A stretch of DNA of 64,000 bases, from NCBI GenBank assembly GCA_963705275.1, contig OY970063.1, positions 1,550,001 through 1,614,000 on the forward strand, written 5' to 3'. How positions within the stretch are numbered: the stretch's first letter is position 1; the number at the start of each line of letters is the position of its first letter. The DNA is from Fen-1135 sp963705275 (GTDB taxonomy: Bacteria; Desulfobacterota; Syntrophia; Syntrophales; UBA2185). Below the pieces are notes generated by a model. The model was not told where the DNA came from and ran no database searches. It saw nothing but the letters and a program-made list of their open reading frames with translations. Positions 7,124-17,613 of this stretch are shown here, piece after piece. The position numbers and the translations under genes are program-made.

Positions 7124-10100
7124 GTGAGAAAAATCATTAATAAAGAAAAAACACTGGGCAGTCATCTGCTTACCTCTCTGTTTGACAGGATAAAGAGGGG
7201 AGAAAAGAAGATGACTGTCAGCGGTCTTCAAGGTTCAGCACAATCCTTTCTCCTTTCACTGATCTCCAGACAAGTTGACAGGACGATGATCGTGATTGCC
7301 CCGACGGAGAGGGAAGCCAGGGCTATCCACCAGGACATCTCCTTTTTCCTCGACCACGGGAACGAGGCCTTCCTGTATCCACCGTGGGACCTTTCTTCGA
7401 CGGATATGCTGGCTTTTCAGCAGGATGTGGAATTGTCCCGCATGGAGATCCTGTGCAACCTCATCGTGGGGAAGCAGGCCATAGTCGTGGTGCCGCTCAA
7501 GGCTCTGATGCAAAGGGTCATACCCAAAAAAGTTCTCGAAACCTACATCGAAACAATTTCCATCGGGGACACTATAGACAGGGAACATTTCGTTCAAAAA
7601 TTATCGCAGGGCGGCTATAAGAGGGTTACTCTTGTGGACGAAAAGGGCCAGTTCGGTTTGCGGGGGCATGTGATTGATATCTTTCCTCCCACGGCTCTAC
7701 TGCCGGTTCGAATGGAATTCATAGGAGATGAGCTGGAGTCGATCAGGGAGTATGACCCCGCATCCCAGCGGTCCACAGCGGAATTGGTTGATTTTAAGCT
7801 GTCCCCGGCGAGAGAAGTAATCCTCTCTGAAGAAAGACGACAGCAGGCTATAGAAAACATAAAGCACAGGGCTGTCGAACTGGAACTTCCTCGAATGACA
7901 AGGACACGCCTTGTCGAAATGCTGGAAAACGGTCTTATCTCTTCCGTAAATCCCATGTTTCTGCCTCTCTTTTATGAATCATTCGTGAGGACAGCGGGCG
8001 GGAGCGTCGCCCAGTCTACGGCAGAAGCGGGAAGAGAATATCTCTCCGGCGATTTGGGAACGTTATTTGATTACATATCCCAAGAATCCATCATTATTAT
8101 TGACGACCAGCCCGTAGTCGAGAAGGCAGGGGAGGAGATTGAAAATGCAATTGATCGCTTCCTGCTCAAGATCCGCAGCGAAGAGAAATTCTATTTGGAA
8201 AAGAAATTTTTCCATCTCACGGAGGAAACCGTACTCAAGCAGGCTGATACCTTTCAAAGGGTGTATCTCGAAGGCCTGCATATCATGGATTCGCATTATG
8301 ATGAAAATGATGCCGCCCTTTCAAATATAAAAGTTCGTCAAGATACGGATTGGCGGCCGCCTCCCGTGGTGCCAAGGCCCGGAGAGGGAGACGGATTACT
8401 CAAGCCCCTCGCGGAGAGGATAAAGGAATGGCTTCGTGAAGGATATCTCGTGCAATTCTTGGGAACCGGACAGGAGGAGGTAGAGCGCTTAGATCATCTC
8501 CTGAAACAGTACAGCCTGCCTGTCACAAGGTCAAATGTCTCTTTTGCGAAGGACATTGAAGGGCACAGGGGTACAGGGCGTCTTGTCATCAGAGAAGGCA
8601 AGCTGACGGGAGGATTCCGTCTGCCTGATCTGAAACTGATTGTTATTACGGAAGAGGAAATATTCGGCAAGAAGATACCGCGAAGACGGACGAAACCTGC
8701 CAGGGAAGGATACTTCCTAAAGTCTTTCGGCGATCTGAACGAAGGGGATTATGCAGTCCACACCGACCATGGTATCGGAGTGTACCGCGGGCTTCAGAAG
8801 CTCGTCATCAGTGAAGTCGAAAGGGACTTCCTCCTTCTCGAATATCTGGATTGCGACAAACTCTATATACCTATAGACAGGCTGGATCAGATCCAGAGGT
8901 TCATCGGCCCCGAAGGTGTCACACCGAGAATTGACAAACTTGGCGGCTCTTCATGGGAAGCGGTAAAAGAGAAAGTCAAGAAGTCCGTCCGCGAGGTTGC
9001 GGAGGAACTGGTCTCAATTTACGCCGCAAGAGAAATTATGGACGGCCATGCCTTTTCCCCGCCGGACAAAATTTATGATGAATTCTGTTCCACCTTTGAA
9101 TACGAGGAAACACCTGATCAGTCCAGATCCATTGAAGATGTCCTTCTCGACATGGGCCATGAAAAGCCCATGGACAGGCTGGTTTGCGGCGATGCGGGAT
9201 TCGGGAAGACCGAAGTCGCCTTGAGGGCGTCTTTCCGGGCAGCCATGGAAGGGAAACAGGTAGCCATTCTCGTTCCTACTACGATACTGGCGGAACAGCA
9301 CTTTCAGACATTTTCCCGGAGGTTGAAAGACTATCCCGTACGCGTGGAAGTCCTGAACCGCTTGAAGACGAAGAAGGAGCAGAGGGAAATTGTAGACGGG
9401 ATAAACAGGGGAATCGTGGATATTGTCATTGGAACCCATCGTCTGTTGCAGAAGGATATCCTGTTCAAGGATCTGGGACTTGTCATTATAGATGAGGAAC
9501 AGCGTTTTGGTGTAACCCATAAGGAGAAGCTCAAGAAGCTCAGAACCCTTGTGGACATTCTGACACTGACGGCGACACCCATACCCAGAACATTGCATCT
9601 GTCACTCGTCGGCATCCGCGATTTGTCCATCATCAACACCGCCCCGGAAGACAGGCTCCCCGTAAAGACCTCTGTATTCGAATTCAGCGAGGATATTATA
9701 AGAGACTCCATCCGGCAGGAAATCAGCAGAAACGGCCAGGTATTTTTTCTCCATGACAGAGTACAATCCATATACACTATGGCGAAGCTGGTTGAAAAAC
9801 TTGTTCCGGAAGCGAGAATCGGGGTTGTCCACGGCCGGATGAAGGGCGCCGATATTGAGGAGACGATGGCAAGATTTGTCCGGGGGGATTGCAATTGCCT
9901 CGTTTGCACTTCCATAATAGCGTCCGGCCTGGATATCCCCACGGCAAATACCATCATCATCAACCGGGCCGACAGGTTCGGACTCGCGCAACTGTATCAG
10001 ATCAGAGGAAGGGTCGGGAGGTCTAAAGAAGAGGCTTATGCCTGCCTCCTGGTGCCAAAAGGGACGATGTTGTCACGGGACACTCAGAGGCGGCTTCGTG

Positions 10101-10729
10101 TTATAATGGATTTCACCGAGCCGGGGTCCGGCTTCCGGCTTGCCTCCAATGACCTGGAAATAAGAGGGGCGGGGAACATCCTGGGGACATCACAATCCGG
10201 CCAGATTGCGGCAGTGGGATATGAACTGTATACAGAATTAATGGAGCGTACCATCAGGGAAATCAGGGGAGAACCAAGACCCGTTGAAGAGGCAAAACCT
10301 GAAATACATCTAGGGCTGCCGGCATTCATACCGGAGGACTATATGCCGGATGTCCACCGCAGGCTGGTGACTTACAAGAGATTATCCATGGCCTCTACTG
10401 ATGAAGACATAGAAAAGGTCAGAGAGGAAATTGTTGACTGCTATGGGTATGTCCCGCCTCAGGTGGAAAACCTTTTTGATGTGATTGGCATCAGAAACCT
10501 CCTGGCAGTTGTCAAAGGGAAGAAGATGGTATACGATGGAAAAAATATGTTGATCGACTTTAGCCGGGAAAGCCCGGTAAATGCGTCACGGATAATCGAA
10601 CTGTCCCGAAGGAAGGCGGCGGGGATGAAGCTGACGCCTGATTTCAAGCTCAGCGTCTTCATGCCGGATCTTAGGGCCGGTGATATCACAAGGCAGGCGA
10701 AGGAATTGCTCATGTTGCTGGTCAATTGA
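7124..10729 (+). CDS. mfd: Transcription-repair coupling factor Mfd
   Basis: The 1201-residue protein is Mfd, an ATP-driven translocase that removes stalled RNA polymerase and recruits UvrA. The N-terminal UvrB-like region (about 30-350) contains LQGSAQSFLLSL. The polymerase-interacting domain (about 535-605) contains VHTDHGIGVYRGL. The helicase core shows Walker A GDAGFGKTEVA (about 688), DEEQ (about 788), TATPIPRTLHLS (about 816) and GRVGRSKEEAYACLL (about 962). A C-terminal TRCF domain closes it. I keep GTG 7124 because the UvrB-like homology would lose its first strand from the later ATG at 7211, although GAGGGGAGAAAAGAAG upstream of 7211 is a fair ribosome site. It is followed by two chaperone genes with a 1-nt overlap. 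Confidence 0.96.
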   Translation: MRKIINKEKTLGSHLLTSLFDRIKRGEKKMTVSGLQGSAQSFLLSLISRQVDRTMIVIAPTEREARAIHQDISFFLDHGNEAFLYPPWDLSSTDMLAFQQDVELSRMEILCNLIVGKQAIVVVPLKALMQRVIPKKVLETYIETISIGDTIDREHFVQKLSQGGYKRVTLVDEKGQFGLRGHVIDIFPPTALLPVRMEFIGDELESIREYDPASQRSTAELVDFKLSPAREVILSEERRQQAIENIKHRAVELELPRMTRTRLVEMLENGLISSVNPMFLPLFYESFVRTAGGSVAQSTAEAGREYLSGDLGTLFDYISQESIIIIDDQPVVEKAGEEIENAIDRFLLKIRSEEKFYLEKKFFHLTEETVLKQADTFQRVYLEGLHIMDSHYDENDAALSNIKVRQDTDWRPPPVVPRPGEGDGLLKPLAERIKEWLREGYLVQFLGTGQEEVERLDHLLKQYSLPVTRSNVSFAKDIEGHRGTGRLVIREGKLTGGFRLPDLKLIVITEEEIFGKKIPRRRTKPAREGYFLKSFGDLNEGDYAVHTDHGIGVYRGLQKLVISEVERDFLLLEYLDCDKLYIPIDRLDQIQRFIGPEGVTPRIDKLGGSSWEAVKEKVKKSVREVAEELVSIYAAREIMDGHAFSPPDKIYDEFCSTFEYEETPDQSRSIEDVLLDMGHEKPMDRLVCGDAGFGKTEVALRASFRAAMEGKQVAILVPTTILAEQHFQTFSRRLKDYPVRVEVLNRLKTKKEQREIVDGINRGIVDIVIGTHRLLQKDILFKDLGLVIIDEEQRFGVTHKEKLKKLRTLVDILTLTATPIPRTLHLSLVGIRDLSIINTAPEDRLPVKTSVFEFSEDIIRDSIRQEISRNGQVFFLHDRVQSIYTMAKLVEKLVPEARIGVVHGRMKGADIEETMARFVRGDCNCLVCTSIIASGLDIPTANTIIINRADRFGLAQLYQIRGRVGRSKEEAYACLLVPKGTMLSRDTQRRLRVIMDFTEPGSGFRLASNDLEIRGAGNILGTSQSGQIAAVGYELYTELMERTIREIRGEPRPVEEAKPEIHLGLPAFIPEDYMPDVHRRLVTYKRLSMASTDEDIEKVREEIVDCYGYVPPQVENLFDVIGIRNLLAVVKGKKMVYDGKNMLIDFSRESPVNASRIIELSRRKAAGMKLTPDFKLSVFMPDLRAGDITRQAKELLMLLVN

Positions 10730-11781
10730 TGAAGATGTCATCAAGAATAATATCAGCCATTGTGCACAACTTCTCCTCTCTATTGTGCCCTAGATTGAAG
10801 TTTGACGCAGGGAGGCCGGTGTTATCCATTGGCGGAATCCTGCTTTGCCTTCTCTCGGCCGTCCTCGTCTGCACTATCTTCGGCTGCGGGGGGAATGGCG
10901 CGTTAAAACCGCTGGCAACTGTCAATGGCATGACGATCTCGATTGCTGAGTTTAATAAGAGATTTGCAAGAGATGTTAATTCATTACTTGTCAGATCATC
11001 TCTCACCCCGGAAGAATACGAGCACCTCAAAGAGGAGGTTCTGAATATTTTGATCGATGAAAAGGTCATGCTGCTTCGCGCCAAGGAGCTATCAATCTCC
11101 GTCAGTGATGCTGAACTGATGAAGAAGGTTGGGGAGATTAAAGAAAGCAATTCGTCTGATGAAGGCTTCGATAAGGCCAATACAACGCATAAAGTCGATT
11201 ATGGCCAATGGAAGGAGGAGCTGAGAAAGCGGATAATCCTGGAAAAGCTGATTTCCGCCGATGTGAATTCGAAAATCCGGGTGAAAGAGGAAGAGGGAAA
11301 GGCGTATCGCAGAAAGCACAAGGGCCTGTATGCTCCGGAAAAAAAGGTGCACGTGGCTCAGATAGTTGTGAGGGAGCAGGAAAAGGCGGAAGCTATCCTG
11401 AAAAGGTTGATGAGGGGTGAGGATTTTGCTAAGGTTGCCCGGGAAGAATCCATTGGCCCCGAGGCGAAGGCAGGCGGCGACCTTGGTTTTGTCGGTCAGG
11501 GCTTCATGCCGGAAGAGATCGATGCCGCCATTTTTTCGCAGCAACCCGGAGAAATTGGTCCGGTCATAAGAAGTCCCTTTGGGTTTCATATTTTTAAGAT
11601 CATCGAGAAGGGCAAGAAGGGGTCGGACGATATCGAAGGACGGGTCCTGACAGATCTGAAGAAGCGGAAAGAGGAAGAGGAGTATGCTTTGTGGCTTGGC
11701 GCCCTGAGGTCAAAGGCGGCAATAAAAATTAACAGGGACCTGCTTAAAGATACAGTCCCCCAGATTAGTGAAGCAGATTGA
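10729..11781 (+). CDS. Lipoprotein parvulin-type peptidyl-prolyl isomerase (PrsA/SurA-like)
   Basis: A hydrophobic segment ending in TIFGC (Cys about residue 53) predicts a lipid-anchored periplasmic protein with an unusually long N-region. A SurA-N-like chaperone domain (about 60-190) follows, starting ATVNGMTISIAEFNKRF. Then comes one parvulin domain (about 205-300; VHVAQIVV, GGDLGFVGQGFMPEEIDAAIF, PFGFHIFKI). It should help fold secreted or outer-membrane proteins. The ATG at 10729 overlaps the mfd stop by one base (TGATG), implying translational coupling. The next gene is a paralogue, giving a tandem chaperone pair. Confidence 0.88.
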   Translation: MKMSSRIISAIVHNFSSLLCPRLKFDAGRPVLSIGGILLCLLSAVLVCTIFGCGGNGALKPLATVNGMTISIAEFNKRFARDVNSLLVRSSLTPEEYEHLKEEVLNILIDEKVMLLRAKELSISVSDAELMKKVGEIKESNSSDEGFDKANTTHKVDYGQWKEELRKRIILEKLISADVNSKIRVKEEEGKAYRRKHKGLYAPEKKVHVAQIVVREQEKAEAILKRLMRGEDFAKVAREESIGPEAKAGGDLGFVGQGFMPEEIDAAIFSQQPGEIGPVIRSPFGFHIFKIIEKGKKGSDDIEGRVLTDLKKRKEEEEYALWLGALRSKAAIKINRDLLKDTVPQISEAD

Positions 11782-11793
11782 CGGGGTGTGCCA

Positions 11794-12771
11794 GTGAAAT
11801 CATCAAAGACATGGATACGTATTATAATAGCGGCAATGATCTTCATATCAGTTTCAGCTACTGCGGAAATCATGGAAAGAATCGTTGCCGTTGTGAATGG
11901 CGAAATTATAACATTGTCAGAGCTAAATACCGCTTTTGAACCTTACGCGAAGAGGATAGAGGAAGGGTATAAGGGCCCGGATAAGGAAAAGATCATAGCG
12001 GAGAACAGACTGGCGATGCTGAACAAACTGATCGATAACATGATTATTGATCAGGAGGCGAAAAAAACGCAAATGATAGTCAAAGACGAGGAAGTCACCG
12101 ATACGATCAATGACTTCCTTTCCCGGAAAAAGATGACAATGCAAGATCTGCTAAATGAGCTTGCGAAAGAGAACTCCTCCATCGAGCAGCACAGGAAAGA
12201 AGTCAAGGCGCATCTTCTCCGCATGAGATTGCTCAGGCGTGAGATAAGATCCAAGGTCGCAGTCACTGAAGAAGAAATAGGGGAATATTACCTCAAGAAC
12301 CGTGAAGCCTATGAGGGCAAGGAGGCTGTGCGGATCAAGCAAATCCTGATCTTATTTCCCAAGGGCGCTGATGCAAAAACCAAAGCCAAGCTCCGGGAGG
12401 AATTGGATACAATCCATAAGCGTCTGCTAAATGGGGAACCATTTGACCTGCTTGCGGCACAGTTCTCTCAGGGACCAGCTGCTGCGACCGCAGGTGATCT
12501 CGGTTTCCTGGAAAAAGGATCAATGCTTCCTGCTGTCGAAAACGTTGCCTTCGGTTTGAAAAAAGACGAACTCAGCAAGGTCATCGAATCTCCTGTGGGT
12601 TTGCACATAATCCAGGTTATCGACAGAAGAGGTGCGGGCATAAAGCCCATCGAAACCGTCAGGGAAGAAATTAAGGCAAAGCTCGAAGAGGAAAAGATCG
12701 ACAAGAAATACGAAGAGTGGATAAAGGAACTGAGAAAAAAGTCCCTCATTGAAATAAAACTGCAGGGATAG
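11794..12771 (+). CDS. Periplasmic SurA-like chaperone/peptidyl-prolyl isomerase
   Basis: This SurA-family protein has a signal peptide (KTWIRIIIAAMIFISVSATA) and the SurA N-domain opening RIVAVVNGEIITLSEL. Its helical chaperone region runs to about residue 170, then a single parvulin domain (RIKQILILFPKG, GDLGFLEKGSMLPAVENVAFGL, PVGLHIIQVID). SurA escorts unfolded outer-membrane proteins to BAM. GTG 11794 is preferred because GGGG lies 7 bases upstream; GTG 11788 is also in frame but too close to that site. E. coli SurA has two parvulin domains, so this is a short version. It is 12 bases downstream of its lipoprotein paralogue. Confidence 0.88.
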   Translation: MKSSKTWIRIIIAAMIFISVSATAEIMERIVAVVNGEIITLSELNTAFEPYAKRIEEGYKGPDKEKIIAENRLAMLNKLIDNMIIDQEAKKTQMIVKDEEVTDTINDFLSRKKMTMQDLLNELAKENSSIEQHRKEVKAHLLRMRLLRREIRSKVAVTEEEIGEYYLKNREAYEGKEAVRIKQILILFPKGADAKTKAKLREELDTIHKRLLNGEPFDLLAAQFSQGPAAATAGDLGFLEKGSMLPAVENVAFGLKKDELSKVIESPVGLHIIQVIDRRGAGIKPIETVREEIKAKLEEEKIDKKYEEWIKELRKKSLIEIKLQG

Positions 12772-12943
12772 GTTATCGCAAGAAAGAGGCCAACCGGGTC
12801 TCAGCGAGATTGGCAACGCCGCAGCAATCATCCTGTAATCAAAATGGCCCGACACAGCCTGGCAAGCCTTATCCCGGCAGAGGTGAAGGGCGCCAGTGAC
12901 CGAGGGGCTAATATTTTTTGACTGTTGACGAGTTAATCAAGGA

Positions 12944-15754
12944 ATGAGCTATATAAGAATAAAAGGAGCATCACAGCACAATCTAAAGAATATCAATATC
13001 GATATACCTAGAGATAAGCTGGTTATTATAACCGGGGTCAGCGGATCAGGTAAGTCATCACTCGCTTTTGATACCATCTATGCTGAAGGACAGAGACGCT
13101 ACGTGGAATCTCTGTCTACGTATGCCAGGCAATTTATCGGTCAGATGGATAAGCCTGACGTCGAATCTATCGAGGGATTGTCTCCCGCCATAGCTATTGA
13201 GCAGAGGACAGCAAGCCATAATCCTCGTTCGACCGTGGGAACGGTGACAGAAATCTATGACTACCTCCGCCTGCTTTACGCCAGGATAGGAGTTCCTCAC
13301 TGCTATCAATGCGGCAAAGAGATTAGATCCCAGACTATCGATATGATGCTTGACAGCATTCTTGCATTTCCTGAAAAGACCAAAATCAGTATCCTCGCCC
13401 CGATCGCCAGGGGTAAAAAAGGAGAATTTCAGAAAGAATTGAAGAAGCTGCAGAAGGATGGGTTTGTCCGCGTGCGCGTGGACGGAGAGCTGCGCGAGCT
13501 TGGCGATGATATGGCTCTGGACAAAAACAAACGCCACAACATCGACGTAGTGGTTGACAGATTATTTGTTAAGGAAGGGATCAGAAGGCGACTCAGGGAC
13601 TCCCTTGAGATCGCCACTCACCTTTCCGACGGACTCGTGCGGGTCGATGTTGCAGGAGGCGATGAGATTCTCTTCAGCGAGAAGTACGCGTGCCCTGAAT
13701 GCGGCATCAGTATGCCTGAGCTTGCTCCCCGTAATTTTTCCTTCAACAGCCCCTATGGCGCCTGTACCGATTGTGACGGTCTCGGCACCAGAATGTATTT
13801 CGACGAGAACCTCGTGGTACCCGATCGGGAGCTTTCCGTGCGGGAGGGCGCAATCGCTCCCTGGTCAGGGCGGAGTTCCGTTTATCATTACCAGATGCTG
13901 GACGCCCTTGCGCAGCACTATGGATTCGATCTAAATAGCCCGTTCAATCAACTGCCGAAGGAGATCCAGACGGTTCTTCTTTCCGGCTCCGGAAAGGAGA
14001 TGATCAGGTTCTATCTCGATAGAGATGGCAGGCGTTTTTTTTACAGCAGGCCATTTGAGGGGATACTTAAACAGCTTGACCGGCGCTATAAGGAAACCAA
14101 CTCCAATGCCGTAAGAATGGACCTCTCGCGCTATATCAACTTACAAGAATGTCCGACCTGCCACGGTTCACGTTTGAAGAAAGAGAGCCTGGCTGTTACT
14201 GTAGAAAACAAAAATATCTACGACCTGTGCAGGCTCTGTATAAAAGATTGCCTTGCTTTTTTCCAAAAGCTGTCTCTGTCAAGCCAGGAAGCTCTTATCT
14301 CCGAAAGAATTCTTAAAGAAATTAAAGAGAGGCTGAAATTCCTCGCCGATGTGGGTATCGACTACCTCAGCCTGGAACGTTCGTCCGGAAGTCTTTCCGG
14401 CGGCGAGGGCCAGCGGATCAGACTGGCCACCCAGATAGGATCGGGACTCGTCGGCGTTCTTTATGTTCTCGATGAACCAACCATAGGTCTCCACCAGAGG
14501 GATAATGCAAGACTCATTTCCACTCTCAAACGACTGAGGGATATGGGCAATACGGTCTTGGTTGTGGAGCATGACCCTGCCATGATGATGTCTTCCGATT
14601 ATATTCTCGACATGGGGCCCGGCGCCGGTTCCGACGGCGGCGACGTTGTCTTCCATGGTACGCCGGAGGAGATATGTCAATGCGATAAATCTCTAACAGG
14701 GTTGTATCTCTCGGGGAAACTTGCCATCCCTGTTCCTGAGAAGAGAAGACCCATGCCCGATAGGTTTATTGTCCTGGAGGGGGCCCGTGAGCATAACCTG
14801 AAGAATATAGATATCAAGATTCCCGTGGGACTCTTTACGGCCGTAACGGGTGTTTCCGGCTCCGGCAAAAGCACCATGGTTATTGAAACATTATACAAGG
14901 CCATGGCCAGAAGACTCGACAATTATCAAGGCGGCATGGGAAAGATCAGAAAGATCGCGGACCTGGGGGGAATTGAAAGGGTCATCATCATGAACCAGCA
15001 GCCTATAGGACGCACTCCCCGTTCTAATCCCGTCACTTATACAGGAATCTTTTCTCATATCCGGGATCTTTTCACAGGTCTTCCCGAATCCAGGATCAGA
15101 GGCTATAAGCCCGGACGTTTTAGTTTCAATGTCAAGGGGGGTCGATGCGAGGCCTGCGAAGGAAACGGTCTGATCAAAATCGAAATGCACTTTCTGCCTG
15201 ATGTCTATGTGACGTGCGATGTGTGTCGAGGAAAAAGATTCAATCGCGACACCCTTGAAATCAAATACAAAGAAAAAAATATTGCCGATGTCCTGGATAT
15301 GTCAGTTAATCAGGCCCTGTCCTTTTTTGATAGTATTCCAGCCGTACGATCGAAACTAGAGCTTTTTTTCGATGTTGGTCTCGGTTACATCAGATTAGGT
15401 CAGTCGGCTACAACGCTTTCCGGGGGAGAAGCCCAGCGCATCAAATTGTCGAGGGAGCTGGGAAAGCGCATGAACAGAAACACCCTCTATATCCTTGATG
15501 AGCCGACTATCGGCCTCCATTCGGCAGACATTCAAAAGCTCCTCGATGTTCTTGTAAGACTGGTAGAAATGGGCAACACGGTCCTCGTCATAGAACACAA
15601 TCTTGATGTCATTAAGTGTGCCGATCATATTATCGATCTTGGACCCGAAGGCGGACCCGGCGGGGGGCGGATTGTCTCCTCCGGTACGCCCGAAGAGGTT
15701 GCCTGCGCGGAAGAATCTTTTACCGGTCAGTTCCTAAGAAAAGTACTGCATTAA
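12944..15754 (+). CDS. uvrA: Excinuclease ABC subunit UvrA
   Basis: The 936-residue UvrA is the damage-sensing ATPase of nucleotide excision repair. It has two ABC modules, with Walker A GVSGSGKSS (about residue 31) and GVSGSGKST (about 635). The signature motifs are SLSGGEGQRI (about 484) and TLSGGEAQRI (about 824), and both modules carry LDEPTIGLH. Cysteine pairs at about 117, 249, 273 and 735-765 form the zinc modules. AAGGA precedes ATG 12944. With mfd, two genes upstream on the same strand, it groups transcription-coupled repair functions. A 172-base gap before it suggests its own promoter. Confidence 0.97.
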   Translation: MSYIRIKGASQHNLKNINIDIPRDKLVIITGVSGSGKSSLAFDTIYAEGQRRYVESLSTYARQFIGQMDKPDVESIEGLSPAIAIEQRTASHNPRSTVGTVTEIYDYLRLLYARIGVPHCYQCGKEIRSQTIDMMLDSILAFPEKTKISILAPIARGKKGEFQKELKKLQKDGFVRVRVDGELRELGDDMALDKNKRHNIDVVVDRLFVKEGIRRRLRDSLEIATHLSDGLVRVDVAGGDEILFSEKYACPECGISMPELAPRNFSFNSPYGACTDCDGLGTRMYFDENLVVPDRELSVREGAIAPWSGRSSVYHYQMLDALAQHYGFDLNSPFNQLPKEIQTVLLSGSGKEMIRFYLDRDGRRFFYSRPFEGILKQLDRRYKETNSNAVRMDLSRYINLQECPTCHGSRLKKESLAVTVENKNIYDLCRLCIKDCLAFFQKLSLSSQEALISERILKEIKERLKFLADVGIDYLSLERSSGSLSGGEGQRIRLATQIGSGLVGVLYVLDEPTIGLHQRDNARLISTLKRLRDMGNTVLVVEHDPAMMMSSDYILDMGPGAGSDGGDVVFHGTPEEICQCDKSLTGLYLSGKLAIPVPEKRRPMPDRFIVLEGAREHNLKNIDIKIPVGLFTAVTGVSGSGKSTMVIETLYKAMARRLDNYQGGMGKIRKIADLGGIERVIIMNQQPIGRTPRSNPVTYTGIFSHIRDLFTGLPESRIRGYKPGRFSFNVKGGRCEACEGNGLIKIEMHFLPDVYVTCDVCRGKRFNRDTLEIKYKEKNIADVLDMSVNQALSFFDSIPAVRSKLELFFDVGLGYIRLGQSATTLSGGEAQRIKLSRELGKRMNRNTLYILDEPTIGLHSADIQKLLDVLVRLVEMGNTVLVIEHNLDVIKCADHIIDLGPEGGPGGGRIVSSGTPEEVACAEESFTGQFLRKVLH

Positions 15755-16003
15755 CCTTCGCATAAGTACTACCCAAGTAGAACTTACCCTATAGTTATGC
15801 TTCCTATTCTTGCCGAATTTCTCGACAGGCGAAAAAGAAGCCGCAACCAATAAGGCTTTGGATTCGACCTGATGTCGCATGGATTGTTGATTGATTCTGG
15901 CTCCATCAATTTTGTTGACGTCCCGCCTCAAATTTAATACAGTCCCTGTGAAAGTGGAGACTGTCATCGACGAAGAAGTGCTGTCGCCGGAAGCGGGTGG
16001 ATC

Positions 16004-16315
16004 ATGAAAATAAGGGTAAGGGACGAAAAGATCATTAAGGCCATTAAGAACGTTGAGGGGATTGATATTGTTCTTAAGTCTGTCGAAGACGCCAAAAAAG
16101 CCATGCAGCTCATCCTCCGGAAGACGGAGACATCCCGCACTAAAGACTACGAAGGACTCAGGGAAATCGCCATCACCCGGGTCGTCGAACATACCACCAG
16201 TGCTGTGGAATACCAGACTTATTACGAGGTCGAATTCGTGCTCACTGACGAACGCTTCATCGACATGGAGATCGCTTTGATCAAGGAGCTCCAGACCATG
16301 TTTGAAAAATTATAG
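16004..16315 (+). CDS. Conserved-looking small protein of unknown function
   Basis: This 103-residue protein has no family I recognise. It begins MKIRVRDEKIIKAI and has regular alternation of charged helices and two beta segments (EIAITRVVEH, YYEVEFVLTDERFIDME), so it looks like a real soluble protein. GGGTGG lies about 4 bases before the ATG. Codon use resembles its neighbours. It lies 250 bases after uvrA and faces the RNase Z-like gene convergently. Function cannot be inferred from context. Confidence 0.6.
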   Translation: MKIRVRDEKIIKAIKNVEGIDIVLKSVEDAKKAMQLILRKTETSRTKDYEGLREIAITRVVEHTTSAVEYQTYYEVEFVLTDERFIDMEIALIKELQTMFEKL

Positions 16316-16341
16316 CCTGAAAAAAGCCAAGCCTCATTGAA

Positions 16342-17111
16342 TTAGAAATCAACAATCATAAGATCGCGGGCCACGATGAGGGGGCCATTGTATGTTTTCC
16401 GACATTGAGCCTCGATATCTACTGATTCGCATTCCGGATAGAAATGCGTCAGCAGAAGCTTCTTCACTCCCGCTTCCGTCGCGACCTTGCCGGCCAGTGA
16501 CGGCGTGAGGTGTCCTTCCACTTTCATTCCATCGGGAAGAGCTGACTCGCAGATGAGGAGGTCTGCTCCTCTGGCAAGAGTGACGGCATTTTCACAATAA
16601 TCCGTATCGCCGGAATACGCCACAGTGGTCCCATCCGCTCCCGTAATACGGTAGCCTATGCTGCTCTCAATGTGCGACATGGGCAGGGTGTCCACCGAAA
16701 AGGCATCATTGGCAAGCTGATCACGTCCTCGTTATGAAGCTCAATCAGGTTCATAAGGCCGGGCTCCAATTCAATCCATCCGTTATATACAGCGCGCAGG
16801 CCGTCGTAAAAATTATGAAGTCCTCGCGCGCCGATTATCTGAAAAAGGGTACGGCGGCGATATGTCTGGGGATACTTGGTAGCGAAGAGGAAGGAAACAA
16901 ATTCACCCGTATGGTCGGGGTGCAGGTGGCTAAGAAAGATGTGCGAGACCTGTGAGATTGTAAATCCTGCTTCGAGCAGCCGCCTCATAGTGCCGGCGCC
17001 CAGATCGAAGAGAAGCAAATTGTCGCGGATCTGTAGGAGAAAAGATGATGAGCTTCGCTTCAGTGAAGGAACGCATGTTCCTGATCCCAAGATGGTCACC
17101 CTTACGCCCAT
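16342..17111 (-). CDS. RNase Z-like metallo-beta-lactamase hydrolase, interrupted by a 1-nt deletion
   Basis: The N-terminal frame (17111 to about 16712) shows VTILGSGTCVPSLKRSSSS and the zinc-binding SHLHPDHTGEF. The C-terminal frame shows AYSGDTDYCENAV, GHLTPSLAGKVA and LLLTHFYPECES. Joined, they form a single ~256-residue member of the RNase Z / arylsulfatase-like MBL group. The frames switch near 16711-16714; one extra G on the minus strand would give LANDAFSVDTLPMSH and restore it. AAGGAGGAGG precedes the ATG. It lies 23 bases behind a yjbQ gene on the same strand. Substrate is uncertain: tRNA 3' processing or a small phosphodiester. The break is probably a sequence error. Confidence 0.75.
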
Positions 17112-17134
17112 GCCTCCTCCTTGCAGATACTATT

Positions 17135-17536
17135 TCAGTGGATCGAGCCAGCCAGCCTGACAATGACCCTGCGCGTCCGCGGACCGTCGAATTCACAGAA
17201 GAAGATGGACTGCCAGGTCCCCAGGACCAGGTCGCCGTTCTCTATGAGCAGCGTTTCTGACGCCCCGACAATAGAGGCCTTGATGTGGGCCGCGGAATTT
17301 CCTTCGACGTGCCGGTAGTGATCATTATGAGGCACTATTTTGTCCAGCTCTGAGAGTATGTCCCGCGGCACATCGGGATCGGCATTTTCGTTTATGGTAA
17401 CGGCTGCTGTGGTGTGCGGAACAAAGACATGGCAGATGCCGCTTCTGATCCTGCTTTCTTTCAAGAGGGCCCTGATACGGTCGGTGATATCGATCATCTC
17501 GGACCTGGCATTGGTTCGCACAGAAAACTGTTTCAT
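17135..17536 (-). CDS. YjbQ/UPF0047 family protein (secondary thiamine-phosphate synthase type)
   Basis: The 133-residue protein carries the family signature VFVPHTTAAVTINENADPDV, then HNDHYRHVEGNSAAHIKAS and LGTWQSIFFCEFDGPRTR. E. coli YjbQ has weak thiamine phosphate synthase activity, but the true role of the family is unclear. It is the first gene of a probable pair with the RNase Z-like hydrolase. A divergent second copy lies at 45698-46156. Length and motifs are complete. Confidence 0.88.
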   Translation of the reverse strand: MKQFSVRTNARSEMIDITDRIRALLKESRIRSGICHVFVPHTTAAVTINENADPDVPRDILSELDKIVPHNDHYRHVEGNSAAHIKASIVGASETLLIENGDLVLGTWQSIFFCEFDGPRTRRVIVRLAGSIH

Positions 17537-17613
17537 AATTTCACTCCATATCAGTCTTTAAAGACTCTGTAAAAGGACATGCCGGATAAGCTGAAATCAC
17601 CACTGTCCCCTTT